From the NCBI GenBank assembly GCA_946408995.1, contig CAMJUL010000013.1, forward strand, positions 1 to 59,954: 59,954 nucleotides of DNA. The letters are read 5' to 3'. Below, in pieces: positions 1 through 8,357 of this stretch (position 1 is the first letter of the stretch; each line of letters opens with the position of its first letter). Both the position numbers and the translations under genes were made by a program. The notes under the pieces were generated by a model, which was given only the letters and a program-made list of their open reading frames with translations, was not told the DNA's origin and searched no databases. This DNA comes from an uncultured Clostridia bacterium (GTDB taxonomy: Bacteria > Bacillota > Clostridia > Christensenellales > Aristaeellaceae).

Positions 1-53
1 GGTACGCACGGTGCGGTGAGAGGACGGGGGCTAATCACCCCCTCCTACTCGAT
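1..53 (+). mobile_element. 3' end of a group II intron (domain VI and end of domain V), cut by the window edge
   Basis: The first 53 bases fold like group II intron domain VI. GAG-AGGA (19-24 region) pairs with TCCT-CTC (43-50), GGGGG pairs with CCCCC, and an unpaired A sits at 47. This A is 7 nt before the proposed 3' end (GAT, 51-53), which is the canonical branch-point distance, and the intron ends in AT as the family rule (AY) expects. The bases before it (ACGGTGC) resemble the 3' strand of domain V. The last codons and stop of recF lie inside this element. No intron-encoded reverse transcriptase is visible because the body lies outside the window. Confidence 0.75.
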
Positions 54-1133
54 TTCGGTCAGCGTTCCGTTGTCCACACGGATGACGCAGGCGGGGGAGG
101 CGCCGGTCAGGTCGCTCAGGTCGGTACAGGTCAGAAGGGTCTGGAAGGGGGCGATGCGGGACAGCAGCCTGCGGCGGCGGTCCGGGTCCAATTCGCTCAG
201 GACGTCGTCCAGAAGCAAAAGCGGCGGCTCGCCCTGGGTTTTTTCCAGCAGGTCAAAGGCGGCGAGCCTCAGGCTCAGCGCGGCGGTGCGCACCTGACCC
301 TGGGAGGCAAAGGAACGCATGTCCTTCCCCGACAGGGTGAGGAACAGGTCATCCCGGTGGGGGCCGAAGGAGGTGGTCTGCCGGCGGAGGTCCTCCTCCC
401 GGTGGGCGTTCAGGCCCCGGAGCATGTCGGCATCGATTTCATCGGAATCGGCAAGGCACCCGCGGTATTCCAGGTCCATGGTTTCGTTTTCCCGGCCGCC
501 GATGTACAGGTAATGGTCCCGGCACAGGGGCGAAAGCTCCCTGACGAGGCTTCTGCGGAGGGTGACGATGGGGACGGCGGTCCGGCACAGGGCCTCGTCC
601 CAAACCGGAAGCTGCCGCAGGTCCTCTCCCTTGAGCAGGGCGTTGCGGTGCTTGAGGGCGGAGGCGTAGCTCTGCAGGGCGTAAAAATAGGAGGGCCGCT
701 GCTGGCACAGGAGCATGTCCATATACCGCCTGCGGCCGTCGGGCCCGTCCAGGACGACGCGCAGGTCTTCCGGGGAGAACATGACCGCCGTGGCGTGGCC
801 AAAAAGCTCTCCGATGCGGGAGGCGGTCTTGCCGTTGATATAGATCAGCTTTCGCTTGCGGGCGTTCTCATACAGGCGGACGCCCACGTCGTGCAGGCCG
901 TCCTCCCGTTCCACGGTCAGCTGCACCGCGGCGGAATCGGCGCCGTTCCGGATCATTTCCCGGTCGCTGCCGGCGCGGTGGCTTTTGCCCAAACAGCACA
1001 GGTGGACCGCTTCCAGCAGGTTGGTTTTGCCGCTTCCGTTTTCCCCGAAAAGCACCGTGACCCCCGCGGGGGGATGAAGGAGCAATTGAGGATAGTTCCG
1101 GAAGGACCGCAGCCTCAGGGTCTTGATCTTCAT
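45..1133 (-). CDS. recF: DNA replication and repair protein RecF
   Basis: RecF is an SMC-like ATPase that helps load RecA at gapped DNA and stalled forks. The 362-residue product starts with the typical KTLRLRSFRNY segment. It has Walker A GENGSGKTN near residue 31, the ABC-type signature SQGQVRT near residue 280, and Walker B LLLLDDVLSELD near residue 310. Length is normal for the family. It is the last gene of the minus-strand operon, 10 bp after rlmH. The stop codon (45-47) and the final Ile-Glu codons fall inside the intron-like sequence at 1-53, so the extreme C-terminus was probably rewritten by the intron insertion. The ATPase core is intact, so function is likely retained. RecF often sits next to dnaN or gyrB; neither is seen here. 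Confidence 0.95.
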   Translation of the reverse strand: MKIKTLRLRSFRNYPQLLLHPPAGVTVLFGENGSGKTNLLEAVHLCCLGKSHRAGSDREMIRNGADSAAVQLTVEREDGLHDVGVRLYENARKRKLIYINGKTASRIGELFGHATAVMFSPEDLRVVLDGPDGRRRYMDMLLCQQRPSYFYALQSYASALKHRNALLKGEDLRQLPVWDEALCRTAVPIVTLRRSLVRELSPLCRDHYLYIGGRENETMDLEYRGCLADSDEIDADMLRGLNAHREEDLRRQTTSFGPHRDDLFLTLSGKDMRSFASQGQVRTAALSLRLAAFDLLEKTQGEPPLLLLDDVLSELDPDRRRRLLSRIAPFQTLLTCTDLSDLTGASPACVIRVDNGTLTEIE

Positions 1134-1143
1134 ACACGCCTCG

Positions 1144-1620
1144 TTATTTATGGTACCTTTCGCCGCTGAGGATCTTGGCGGCGCGGTAGATCTGCTCCAG
1201 CAGCATGACCCGGGCCAGCTGGTGGGGAAAGGTCATGCCGCTCATGGACAGCTTCACATCCGCCCTCGCGAGCACCTGCTCCCCCAGCCCCAGGCTTCCG
1301 CCGATGACAAAGACCTGCCGCCTTCCCGCTTCGGCGTCCAGACGGATCTTCTCGGCCAGGCCGGGACTGTCGGTCTGGGGGGCGCGGATGCACATGCAGA
1401 TGACGCGGTCGGCGGGCTGGATATGCTTAAGCAGCGCTTCCCCCTCCCGGTCCAGGACCCGTTTGAGGTCCGCGGGGGAAGCGCCCTTGGGCTCCGGCAG
1501 GTCGTCCACCTCCTGTACAAGGCAGCGGCCGTACCGGCCAAGACGCTTGAGGTATTCATTGCAGGCGTCCGTCCAGTATTTTTCTTTCAGGCGCCCGACG
1601 CACAGCACAAGAATGTTCAT
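1144..1620 (-). CDS. rlmH: 23S rRNA (pseudouridine1915-N3)-methyltransferase RlmH
   Basis: RlmH is a small SPOUT-class methyltransferase that modifies pseudouridine 1915 in helix 69 of 23S rRNA using SAM. I chose the ATG at 1620, giving 158 residues. It starts MNILVLCVGRLKEKYW and ends ILSGERYHK, both typical of the family, whose members are about 155-160 residues. The SAM-binding knot region VFVIGGSLGLGE lies in the middle. Reading further upstream would add 29 residues with no family similarity. It sits between the HAD gene (44 bp gap) and recF (10 bp gap) in the minus-strand operon. Confidence 0.95.
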   Translation of the reverse strand: MNILVLCVGRLKEKYWTDACNEYLKRLGRYGRCLVQEVDDLPEPKGASPADLKRVLDREGEALLKHIQPADRVICMCIRAPQTDSPGLAEKIRLDAEAGRRQVFVIGGSLGLGEQVLARADVKLSMSGMTFPHQLARVMLLEQIYRAAKILSGERYHK

Positions 1621-1664
1621 TTCCGTAAAACCGCCCCGGCCGGGGCCCTTCCTTCCCTTTGGCG

Positions 1665-2339
1665 TCAGGCCATTTCCGGCGGCGTAAAGAGCGCCAGCAC
1701 CTCCCAAAGGGAGGGAAAATGCAATTGGGCGAAGGCGTCAAGCCCCTCCTCCCAGGGAAACAGGTCCGGGATCATGCACACGGTGCACCCGGCGGCGTGC
1801 CCCGCGCGGATGCCGTTCAGGCTGTCCTCCAGCACCAGGCACCTTTCGGGGGAGGCCACGAGGGCCTGCGCGGCCAGGAGGAAGACCTCCGGATCCGGCT
1901 TGGAACGGGTGATCTCGTCCCCGCACACCAGGCAATCGACCAGGGAGGCGATGCCGCTTCCCCGCAGGTAGCTTTCCACCACCCCTCTGGGGGAGGAGGA
2001 GGCCACGGCCCGGGGGATTCCAAGGGCCTCAAGGCGCCTGAGCAGCGCCTCCGCCCCCGGTTTCAGGGGGATCTGTCCAAGGACCGAGAGACGGGTCATT
2101 TCGGCCGTGAAGCGGTCCCGCAGGCCCTCGTAATCCAGCCGGGGCTCATAGGAAAGGTAGATCTCGCGGGACAGCGCCCGGTTGCAGCCCACGGTCCGCA
2201 AGATCACGTCCCGGGGGACGGGGGTGCCCATCTCCCGGCTGATCCGTCCGATGACCTCCAGGCCCAGGCGCTCGCTGTCAAACAGGAGGCCGTCCATGTC
2301 GAAGAGGACCGCGTCAAAAGGAGGACGGAAGGCGCTCAT
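1665..2339 (-). CDS. HAD-superfamily hydrolase (beta-phosphoglucomutase/phosphatase-like)
   Basis: This 224-residue protein is a haloacid dehalogenase-type phosphatase or phosphomutase. Motif I FDMDG gives nucleophile Asp14 and acid/base Asp16. Motif II is the serine run in AVASSSPRG, motif III the Lys in RSKPDPEVF, and motif IV the acidic LEDS. The helical cap between motifs I and II matches subfamily I (PGMB/Gph/YcjU type). The substrate cannot be deduced. Its ATG overlaps the stop of the LCP gene by 4 bp, so the two are probably translationally coupled. Confidence 0.85.
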   Translation of the reverse strand: MSAFRPPFDAVLFDMDGLLFDSERLGLEVIGRISREMGTPVPRDVILRTVGCNRALSREIYLSYEPRLDYEGLRDRFTAEMTRLSVLGQIPLKPGAEALLRRLEALGIPRAVASSSPRGVVESYLRGSGIASLVDCLVCGDEITRSKPDPEVFLLAAQALVASPERCLVLEDSLNGIRAGHAAGCTVCMIPDLFPWEEGLDAFAQLHFPSLWEVLALFTPPEMA

Positions 2340-3331
2340 TCGTCCACGACCTCAAAGGTGGTGCCGAACAGGAAGGTATGCAGGGCCTCCCGGTTGGCGG
2401 CGGTATTAATCCACTGGGTGGACATGCCCGCCTCCGGCTCCAGGCGGTAGGTGCCGTCCACGGGCATGCGGATGTTCTCCACCCGGGTGCCCTTGAGGTC
2501 CATGGCCAAGGTCAGGGCGTTCATAAAATCGTCTCCGGTCATGTTGGTCATGATGGTCTTGTCCATGACCACGTCCAGCAGGTCCAGGGCGCCGTCGTAG
2601 GAAATGTCCTTGAGGTTGTCGGCGATGGTGGTCAGCACGGTGCGGGCCCGCTCGGTGCGGCCCACGTCCTGGGTGGAGCCGGACAGGGTGGCCACCTTCC
2701 GGATGCGCATGTAAATGACCGCCGCGTGGCCGGAAAAATGATAGGTCCCGGCGCCGTCGATGGCGGGCGTCGTGGAGGAGGCGGAGATGGAATAGTTTTT
2801 CAGGTACCGGGCCTCCCGGGCGCTGATGGTGATGTCTACGCCGCCCACCGCGTCTACGATGGATTCCACGGAGGAAAAGTCCACCGCGATGAATTTCTCG
2901 ATGTCCAGGTCAAAATGCCGGTTGATGGTGTAAAGGATCTTCTCCATGGCGGCCTGGTCCTGGCCGTTCAGGTAGAAGATGTTGTTGATGCGGCCCCACT
3001 CCCCGTCCGGCCGGACGATGAGCATGTCCCGGATGAAGCTGGTGAGCATGACCCGGCGGGACACCTCGTCCACCGTGACCAGGATCAGGCCGTCGGTATG
3101 GTAGCCCTGCTTGCTCAGGTCCACGTTCCAGGCGTCGATGCACAGGAGCATGTAGTGATGGATGCCTTTTTCATGCGGGGAAAAGTCCCCTTCCTCCACC
3201 AGGGAGTAGGGTTCGTGTTCTGCGCAGAGGCCCTGGAGGGGCGTGAAAAGCGCCAGCAGCAGCGCGGTCAAAAGGCTCATCCTGCTCAAAAAGCGCGCGA
3301 TGGGTGTCAAAGGGCGGAACAGGCTGTTCAT
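2336..3331 (-). CDS. LytR-CpsA-Psr (LCP) family cell-envelope protein
   Basis: LCP proteins transfer undecaprenyl-linked glycopolymers (teichoic acids, capsule) onto peptidoglycan outside the membrane. The 331-residue product has an N-terminal membrane anchor or signal segment (about residues 13-37), then an LCP domain. LCP hallmarks include LLCID with the TDGLILVTVD strand, the Arg-Asp of SFIRDMLI, the RINNIFYLNG turn, the DAVGGVDI strand, and the Arg-rich RIRKV...GRTERAR segment. The start ATG overlaps the stop of the dCMP deaminase gene by 4 bp, and its own stop overlaps the HAD start. The exact glycopolymer is unknown. Confidence 0.9.
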   Translation of the reverse strand: MNSLFRPLTPIARFLSRMSLLTALLLALFTPLQGLCAEHEPYSLVEEGDFSPHEKGIHHYMLLCIDAWNVDLSKQGYHTDGLILVTVDEVSRRVMLTSFIRDMLIVRPDGEWGRINNIFYLNGQDQAAMEKILYTINRHFDLDIEKFIAVDFSSVESIVDAVGGVDITISAREARYLKNYSISASSTTPAIDGAGTYHFSGHAAVIYMRIRKVATLSGSTQDVGRTERARTVLTTIADNLKDISYDGALDLLDVVMDKTIMTNMTGDDFMNALTLAMDLKGTRVENIRMPVDGTYRLEPEAGMSTQWINTAANREALHTFLFGTTFEVVDE

Positions 3332-3816
3332 TCTTTGTGATCGGGAGCGCTTGTTTCACGCCCCTCCTCCTCTTTGTATTTTTCCAGCAGGACCCCGGTC
3401 TCCCGGAAGAATTCCAGGCTGAAGGCGTCCGGGTAGCCGTTTTCGTAAACCACCCGGCGGATGCCGGAGTTGATGATCATCTTGGCGCACATGCTGCAGG
3501 GCTGATGGGTGCAGTACAGCGTGGCCCCGTCAATGGAGATGCCCAGCTTGGCGGCCTGGATGATGGCGTTCTGCTCGGCGTGGGCCGCGTAGCAGATCTC
3601 CGCGTGGGTGCCGGAGGCGATGTTCATTTTCCTCCGGAGGCATTCGCCCTTTTCCACACAGGTGCGCATGCCCTGCGGGGCGCCGTTGTAGCCGGTGGTC
3701 ATGATGCGCTTGTCCTTGACGATGACGCAGCCGATCTTCCTCCCAGGCGCGAAGCAGGAGGACCAGGTGGCGATCTCCCTGGCCAGGTGTACAAAACGAT
3801 GGTCCCATTTATCCAT
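3328..3816 (-). CDS. dCMP/cytidine deaminase family protein (ComEB-like)
   Basis: This 162-residue zinc deaminase most resembles deoxycytidylate deaminase, which converts dCMP to dUMP for thymidylate synthesis. The zinc site is HAEQNAI (His ligand and catalytic Glu) plus PCSMCAK (two Cys ligands). The extra Cys/His-containing insert between strand 2 and the HAE motif (CVEKGECLRRK region) is typical of dCMP deaminases rather than tRNA or free-cytidine deaminases. It overlaps the LCP gene by 4 bp downstream and lies 27 bp after mtnN. A dUTPase gene at 34173 would supply dUMP by the other route. Confidence 0.88.
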   Translation of the reverse strand: MDKWDHRFVHLAREIATWSSCFAPGRKIGCVIVKDKRIMTTGYNGAPQGMRTCVEKGECLRRKMNIASGTHAEICYAAHAEQNAIIQAAKLGISIDGATLYCTHQPCSMCAKMIINSGIRRVVYENGYPDAFSLEFFRETGVLLEKYKEEEGRETSAPDHKE

Positions 3817-3843
3817 AGGGGACTCCTTTCCGGAATAACCGTA

Positions 3844-4527
3844 TTATTCCTGCCTTAAAAAGACTTCCAGCAGCGTCTGTCCGGCGGCGGCGGCCCGGGC
3901 GGCGTTCAGCGCGTATTCCATGCCATTGCCATTGAGGGTGTCGGAGATGCAGCGGTACGCGGCGTAGGGCACGCCCATTTCGAAGGCGACCTGGGCGATG
4001 GCGGCCCCTTCCATGTCGCAGGCCTCCGCCCCGAAGAGGGCGTTCAGGCGCCTTTTTTCGTCTTCCCGCTCCACAAAACGGTCGCCGGTGGCGATGGCGC
4101 CAAGGACGCAGGGAATCCCTGCCCGGACGCAGGCGGCCTTCAGGCGGGCGACGGCTCCCTCGTCGCAGGGCAGGTGCACCCGGTTGATGCCGCTGATCAT
4201 GCCCACGGGGTCCCCGATGGGGGAAGTGTCCATGTCGTGCTGCACGGCGGAGGTGGCGATGACGCAGTGGGCGATGCCGGTCTTTTCGGTCAGGGCGCCG
4301 GCCACGCCGATGTTCAAAAGCAGTTCCACAGGCGCGTTCAGAAGCATGGCCTGGGCGCACATGGCGGCGTGCACCTTTCCGATGCCGCATTGGGCCAGCA
4401 GGACCCGTTTTCCCCACAGGGTCCCCTCCCGGATCAGGGAGATGCCCACCTTCCTTTCCCGGATATCGCTCATTTGTTCCAGCAGGGCGCCGACTTCCTG
4501 CTCCATGGCGCCGATGATGCCGATCAT
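3844..4527 (-). CDS. mtnN: 5'-methylthioadenosine/S-adenosylhomocysteine nucleosidase
   Basis: This enzyme cleaves the glycosidic bond of methylthioadenosine and S-adenosylhomocysteine, releasing adenine and recycling methyl-donor by-products. At 227 residues it has the usual length. The start MIGIIGAMEQEV carries the catalytic Glu of the AMEQE motif. DMEGAAIAQVA and SDTLNGNG match the substrate-binding and catalytic Asp region. It fits the methionine-cycle enzymes at 55100-59854, although it is not adjacent to them. It lies in the minus-strand operon between the dipeptidase (30 bp gap) and dCMP deaminase (27 bp gap). Confidence 0.93.
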   Translation of the reverse strand: MIGIIGAMEQEVGALLEQMSDIRERKVGISLIREGTLWGKRVLLAQCGIGKVHAAMCAQAMLLNAPVELLLNIGVAGALTEKTGIAHCVIATSAVQHDMDTSPIGDPVGMISGINRVHLPCDEGAVARLKAACVRAGIPCVLGAIATGDRFVEREDEKRRLNALFGAEACDMEGAAIAQVAFEMGVPYAAYRCISDTLNGNGMEYALNAARAAAAGQTLLEVFLRQE

Positions 4528-4557
4528 GCCGCTTTCCTTTCTGTTGCCGGTCCCTTT

Positions 4558-5466
4558 TCAGGCCGTTTTTTGTCCCGCGAAGCGGGAATAATAGTCCACA
4601 AGGTTTTGCCCCGCGATGCCCCGGGTGATCTCCTCCCCGAAGCGGGCGCGCAGAAGGTCAAGCAGATGGGGCAGCATGGAGGGATTGTCCAGGTCCGCGG
4701 GCTTGACGCGGATGCCGTCAAAATCACTGCCAAAGCCGATCTTCCCCTCGCCGCCCATGCGGAGCATGTGCTCCAGGTGGTCGGCGATGTCCTCGCAGGT
4801 GGCTTTCCCGTCGTCCCGCAGGAAGGCGGGGTAAAAGTTGACGCCCACGTACCCGCCGCATTCAAAGAGCTTTTTCAATTGCGTATCGCTCAGGTTGCGG
4901 GTATGCCCGCACAGGGCCTGGGCGCAGGAATGGCTGGCCAGGGGCACGGCGCCCATCTCCAGCAGGTCAAAGAAGCCGCCCTCGTTCAGGTGGGATACGT
5001 CCGGGGCGATGTGAAGGCGCAGCATTTTCCGGACGGCCTCCCTTCCAAAGGGGGTCAGGGGCGCTTCCCGGTCCACGCAGTGGGGGGTGGCCAGAACGTT
5101 TTTGTAATTCCAGGTCAGGGCGGCCATGCGGACGCCCAGGGCGGCCCATTGGTCCAGGACTTCCAGTCCGTCCGCGAGCAGGTCGCAGCCTTCCACGCTC
5201 AGAAGGAAACGGCATTCCCCTTCCACCCCTTCTGCGGGGGAGAGCACCTGGCGGGCGCCGCGGGCTTTGAGGTCCTCAAAGACGGCCACCATGGACGAGA
5301 ACCGGGCCCGGATGTCCTCCAATTTGGGACTGGAGCCGACAAACATGGCCAGGGTCTGCACGCTGACGCCTCCTTCCCGGAGCCGCTCCGGGGTCACATC
5401 CAGGGGCTTTCCCGGGTGGACCGCCAGGGTATACAGGGTATCGCAGTGGGTATCGCAGATCAGCAC
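4558..5466 (-). CDS. Membrane dipeptidase-like metallopeptidase (peptidase family M19)
   Basis: M19 enzymes are binuclear zinc dipeptidases. The metal ligands are all visible: His-x-Asp in CDTHCDTLY, the bridging Glu in LSVEGCD, His in DVSHLNEGG, His in ASHSCA, and Asp in GSDFDGI. I chose the GTG at 5466 because AAGGAGG sits 8 nt upstream of it, giving 302 residues. An ATG 30 bp earlier (5496) would place that strong RBS inside the coding region and adds an unconserved tail. There is no signal peptide, so the protein is probably cytoplasmic as in most bacteria. Its likely role is hydrolysis of dipeptides. Confidence 0.88.
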   Translation of the reverse strand: MLICDTHCDTLYTLAVHPGKPLDVTPERLREGGVSVQTLAMFVGSSPKLEDIRARFSSMVAVFEDLKARGARQVLSPAEGVEGECRFLLSVEGCDLLADGLEVLDQWAALGVRMAALTWNYKNVLATPHCVDREAPLTPFGREAVRKMLRLHIAPDVSHLNEGGFFDLLEMGAVPLASHSCAQALCGHTRNLSDTQLKKLFECGGYVGVNFYPAFLRDDGKATCEDIADHLEHMLRMGGEGKIGFGSDFDGIRVKPADLDNPSMLPHLLDLLRARFGEEITRGIAGQNLVDYYSRFAGQKTA

Positions 5467-5535
5467 GGCTGGGACCTCCTTCCGGTAACCATTCAACGAA
5501 AAGCCGGGGCCAAACCCGGCATGGGGCGAAAAAAA

Positions 5536-6111
5536 TCAGAACTCCACCCGTTTGCCGGAGGGGGAAGGGGCGGAGCGGTAGGCGGGGGGACGGCGCTTCC
5601 TGCCCGGGCGGGCGGCCCTGCGCAGGCGGGAGGCGCCGATCAGGTACAGAACGGCCAGGCAGACGGTAAAGACCAGCAAAATGCCCGCAACGGAGCCGGA
5701 AAAATCCAGCAGTACATCGGACCACTGTCCGCTGCGTCCGGTGACGAAGGTCTGGTGATACTCGTCGGCGCAGGCGCACAAAAAGCAAAGGAAAACGGTG
5801 AGGACAAGGCGCGTGCCCATGGAAAGGCGCAGGCACAGGAAGGCGCCCATCAGCAGGGCGCCCAAGAGGGCGTATTCCGAAAAATGGGCGGCCTTCCGGA
5901 CGGGAAGGTGCAGGAATTCCTCCACGGCGGCCCGGGTGCTTTCCGGGGCCGTTTTCAGGTAGCCGGGGTTCATCAGGCCCATCAGGGTCCGGGTCGCTTC
6001 CCGGGACAGGGAGGAGGAGGTGTCCGCGTCCTGGGCGGAAAAAGAGAAAATATAAAACAGCAGCACCGCGGTCAGGGAAAACAGGACGCCGGCGAGGATC
6101 TTTCTTTTCAT
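5536..6111 (-). CDS. VanZ-family membrane protein
   Basis: This is a small integral membrane protein of the VanZ/YcnI-like family (named for a teicoplanin resistance accessory protein; the biochemical role is not known). From the ATG at 6111 it has 191 residues with about four hydrophobic segments, at roughly 5-27, 80-96, 104-120 and 145-165. The hallmark DEYHQTFVTGRSG and SDVLLDFSGSVAG motifs are present. A TTG 72 bp upstream could extend it, but the added residues look non-conserved. It is the first gene of the minus-strand operon running to recF. The basic Arg-rich C-terminal tail is likely cytoplasmic. Confidence 0.85.
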   Translation of the reverse strand: MKRKILAGVLFSLTAVLLFYIFSFSAQDADTSSSLSREATRTLMGLMNPGYLKTAPESTRAAVEEFLHLPVRKAAHFSEYALLGALLMGAFLCLRLSMGTRLVLTVFLCFLCACADEYHQTFVTGRSGQWSDVLLDFSGSVAGILLVFTVCLAVLYLIGASRLRRAARPGRKRRPPAYRSAPSPSGKRVEF

Positions 6112-6187
6112 AAACAGCGCACAGAGGTCGGTCGGGGAGGCAGCGGCAGAACGCGTAACAAAAATACAACAAAACTGTAACAAACGG

Positions 6188-6216
6188 ATTTTATCATGAA
6201 AAACAGCAATTGAAAA
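6188..6216 (-). promoter_or_regulatory. Candidate sigma-A promoter for the vanZ-to-recF operon
   Basis: On the minus strand, TTTTCA (6211-6216) and TAAAAT (6188-6193) are 17 bp apart. A TG dinucleotide sits one base before the -10 element (extended -10). It lies about 75 bp upstream of the vanZ-like start. Confidence 0.5.
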
Positions 6217-6365
6217 GCCCCGCGGCGCAAAGAATGAAGAGCCTTCCGGCTTGACGAAAGGAGGGCGGAGGTATATCTTTGATTTCGGAGGAAACGGACG
6301 CCGGAGGGGAATGCGTCCGGGGCCGGTTTCCCGCCAGGGAAGGCAAAGGGAGGTTTGAAAACGGA

Positions 6366-7043
6366 ATGAGACAGGTCATCTGGTCCCCAACCCTTTTATC
6401 CGGAAAGCTGACCATGCTGCCCGAGGTGCTGCCGCTGTTTGAGGAAAAGGGTGTGGATTTTCTGCACGTGGACGTGATGGACGGGCATTTCGTGCCCAAT
6501 TACGGCTTTGGCACCTCTTTTATCCGGGACCTGAGGGAAATGTCCCGCCTTCCGCTGGACATCCATCTGATGATCGAGCGGCCGGACACACAGATGGACC
6601 GGTTCGACATCCGGCCCGGGGACGTGGTGACCGTCCACGTGGAAAGCACGCCCCATGTGGTGCGGGCGCTCCAGCAGATCCGGGACCGGGGAGCCCGGGC
6701 CTTCGCGGCGCTGAATCCGGGGACGGCGCTGGAGGCGCTTTATCCCCTGGCGGCCTTCCTGGACGGGGTGCTTTGCATGTCCGTCAATCCGGGCTTTGCC
6801 GGGCAGAAGATGCTGCCCGGCATGGAAAAGCGCGCCGCCCGCGTCCGGGGCATTCTGGACGAGATGGGCCTGGAGGAGGCGGAGGTGGAAATGGACGGGC
6901 ACATCACCTTCGATAACGTCCATCCCCTGCGCCTGGCCGGCGTGAACATGTTCGTCGGCGGCTCGGGCAGCGTTTTTTACAAGGGGGGCACCGTCGCGGA
7001 AAACCTTGACCGGCTGTTTCGGGCCGCAGCGGGAGAGGGCTGA
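6366..7043 (+). CDS. rpe: Ribulose-phosphate 3-epimerase family protein
   Basis: Rpe interconverts ribulose-5-phosphate and xylulose-5-phosphate in the pentose phosphate pathway. From the ATG at 6366 (AGGGAGG about 12 nt upstream) the product has 225 residues, the normal length. Family motifs are SPTLLSG, HVDVMDGHFVPN (metal-binding His and Asp), DIHLMIERP, SVNPGFAGQKM, EMDGHI (catalytic Asp) and VGGSGSVF. An in-frame extension to 6279 exists but lacks similarity. Allulose-6-phosphate epimerase is an alternative substrate specificity that cannot be excluded. It is convergent with purR and shares its terminator. Confidence 0.9.
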   Translation: MRQVIWSPTLLSGKLTMLPEVLPLFEEKGVDFLHVDVMDGHFVPNYGFGTSFIRDLREMSRLPLDIHLMIERPDTQMDRFDIRPGDVVTVHVESTPHVVRALQQIRDRGARAFAALNPGTALEALYPLAAFLDGVLCMSVNPGFAGQKMLPGMEKRAARVRGILDEMGLEEAEVEMDGHITFDNVHPLRLAGVNMFVGGSGSVFYKGGTVAENLDRLFRAAAGEG

Positions 7044-7132
7044 CCGAAGAGGGAAAAGGCAGACCTGAAAACGGGAAAGGGAACGCCTGCGGGGCGCTTT
7101 CCCGGAGGAACGCGTATCCGAAAACGGCATAG

Positions 7133-7175
7133 AAACGGGGCTGCTGCGGAAAAATGATCCGCAGCAGCCCCGTTT
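7133..7175. terminator. Bidirectional terminator between rpe and purR
   Basis: An 18-bp perfect stem (7133-7150 with 7158-7175, 7-nt loop) has short T runs on both strands. It serves the convergent genes rpe and purR. Confidence 0.8.
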
Positions 7176-7177
7176 GG

Positions 7178-7987
7178 TTACCGGATCCAGTCGGCCGGGC
7201 GCACCCGGGGCGGCTCGCCGTCCTGAAGGAGGCCAAGCAGCATCAGGGGGCGTACGTTTTCCACCAGGCGCCGGTCCACCTCTTCCACGGCCAGGACCAC
7301 GGACACCCCCACCACGTCCACCTCGAACTCCCGCATCAGGGCCTTCATGCCGTTGACGGTGCCGCCGCCCCGCATGAAGTCGTCCACGATCAGGGCCTTT
7401 TTGCCCCGTTCCACCGCCCGCCGGGGCAGGCTCATGGTCTCGATGCCGCCGGAGGCGGAAACGTAGGGGATGTTGACGGCGCTGCCCTCATAGACCTTGA
7501 TGGCGTGCCTGGCGATGACCAGGGGCTTGCCCAGGGCACGGGCGGTCATGGTGGCCACGGGGATGCCCTTGGTCTCCATGGTCAGAACAAAATCCGGCAG
7601 CAGGGAATAGCTGCTTCCGGCGATCAGGCCGGCCATGCCGCAGATCAGTTCGGGGTCCGACAGGATGTCGGAATAATACAGGAAGCCTCCGGGCAGGATC
7701 CGCTCCGGGTCCGAAAGCTTCCGGCAGATGCCCTCGATAAAATCCCGCTGCCCGGCGCCGCCGGAAGGGCGGTAGCGCACGCCGCCGGCGGCGCCGGTGA
7801 CGGTCTCCAGCCTTCCAAGGCCGAACCTTTCCACGGTCTTTTCCAAAAGGGAAACATCCTCGGAGACCGTGGACTTGGCGGCGTCGAACATCTCGCAGAA
7901 GTGGGACAGGGTAAAGATCCGGTTGGGGGAGGTGGTCAGGATCTGCATCATGGCCGCCATGCGTTCGTTTCGTTTGATTTTCTCCAT
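7178..7987 (-). CDS. purR: Purine operon repressor PurR (Bacillus type)
   Basis: PurR represses purine synthesis and salvage genes and is released by PRPP. The 269-residue protein has an N-terminal winged-helix domain (about residues 1-75, with NRIFTLSHFCEMF and AKSTVSEDV) and a C-terminal phosphoribosyltransferase-like effector domain. The PRPP loop ALIVDDFMRGGGTV lies near residue 205. Length is standard. GGAGAGAG precedes the ATG. The gene is divergent from the ABC exporter operon. An inverted pair of PurBox-like sequences lies in the shared upstream region (8154-8188), consistent with the autoregulation known in Bacillus and Lactococcus. Confidence 0.93.
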   Translation of the reverse strand: MEKIKRNERMAAMMQILTTSPNRIFTLSHFCEMFDAAKSTVSEDVSLLEKTVERFGLGRLETVTGAAGGVRYRPSGGAGQRDFIEGICRKLSDPERILPGGFLYYSDILSDPELICGMAGLIAGSSYSLLPDFVLTMETKGIPVATMTARALGKPLVIARHAIKVYEGSAVNIPYVSASGGIETMSLPRRAVERGKKALIVDDFMRGGGTVNGMKALMREFEVDVVGVSVVLAVEEVDRRLVENVRPLMLLGLLQDGEPPRVRPADWIR

Positions 7988-8153
7988 TGTGCTCTCTCCA
8001 GATTGAAAGGGTCGGTTCCAGAAGGGACGCGTATGTCCCTTGTCCGTTTCCGCTGTTCATCCGAAAGGCACCCGGGAAAGACACGTTCGTTCAAACAGCG
8101 CATCCCCGGTATCTTACCACAGAAAAACGAATATTAAAAGCCATATCAGAAAA

Positions 8154-8188
8154 AATGTTCGCAAAAATACGGGGATTTTCGGAACATA
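8154..8188. promoter_or_regulatory. Possible PurR operator (inverted PurBox-like pair)
   Basis: ATGTTCG on the plus strand and CGGAACAT 20 nt further on form an imperfect inverted repeat. Each half resembles the AWWWCCGAACWWT PurBox with about one core mismatch (GCGAAC and CGGAAC) and AT-rich flanks. It lies in the 370-bp region between purR and the ABC exporter, so it could control either or both. The spacing differs by a few bases from the 16-17 nt reported for Bacillus subtilis. Confidence 0.4.
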
Positions 8189-8253
8189 TCCCGGGAAACG
8201 GGTATAAAATGGACGAAAATGGAAAAAATGAACATAATGGGCGGAAATGTGTA

Positions 8254-8282
8254 TTGAAGGACAAACAAAAGTATGATACATT
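8254..8282 (+). promoter_or_regulatory. Candidate promoter of the ABC exporter operon
   Basis: TTGAAG (8254-8259) and TACATT (8277-8282) are 17 bp apart and lie about 75 bp before the first exporter gene. The surrounding 7988-8357 region contains the PurBox-like pair and no convincing gene. Confidence 0.5.
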
Positions 8283-8357
8283 CGAATGCGTTTCGCTCAA
8301 AACGCCGTGCGGGCGCGGGAAAGCGGACGCAGGACCTTCATCAGGAAAGGCGGCAGC

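Noticed and set aside
5467-5496. Dipeptidase start at the ATG at 5496
   Set aside because: A perfect AAGGAGG lies inside this extension and points to the GTG at 5466.
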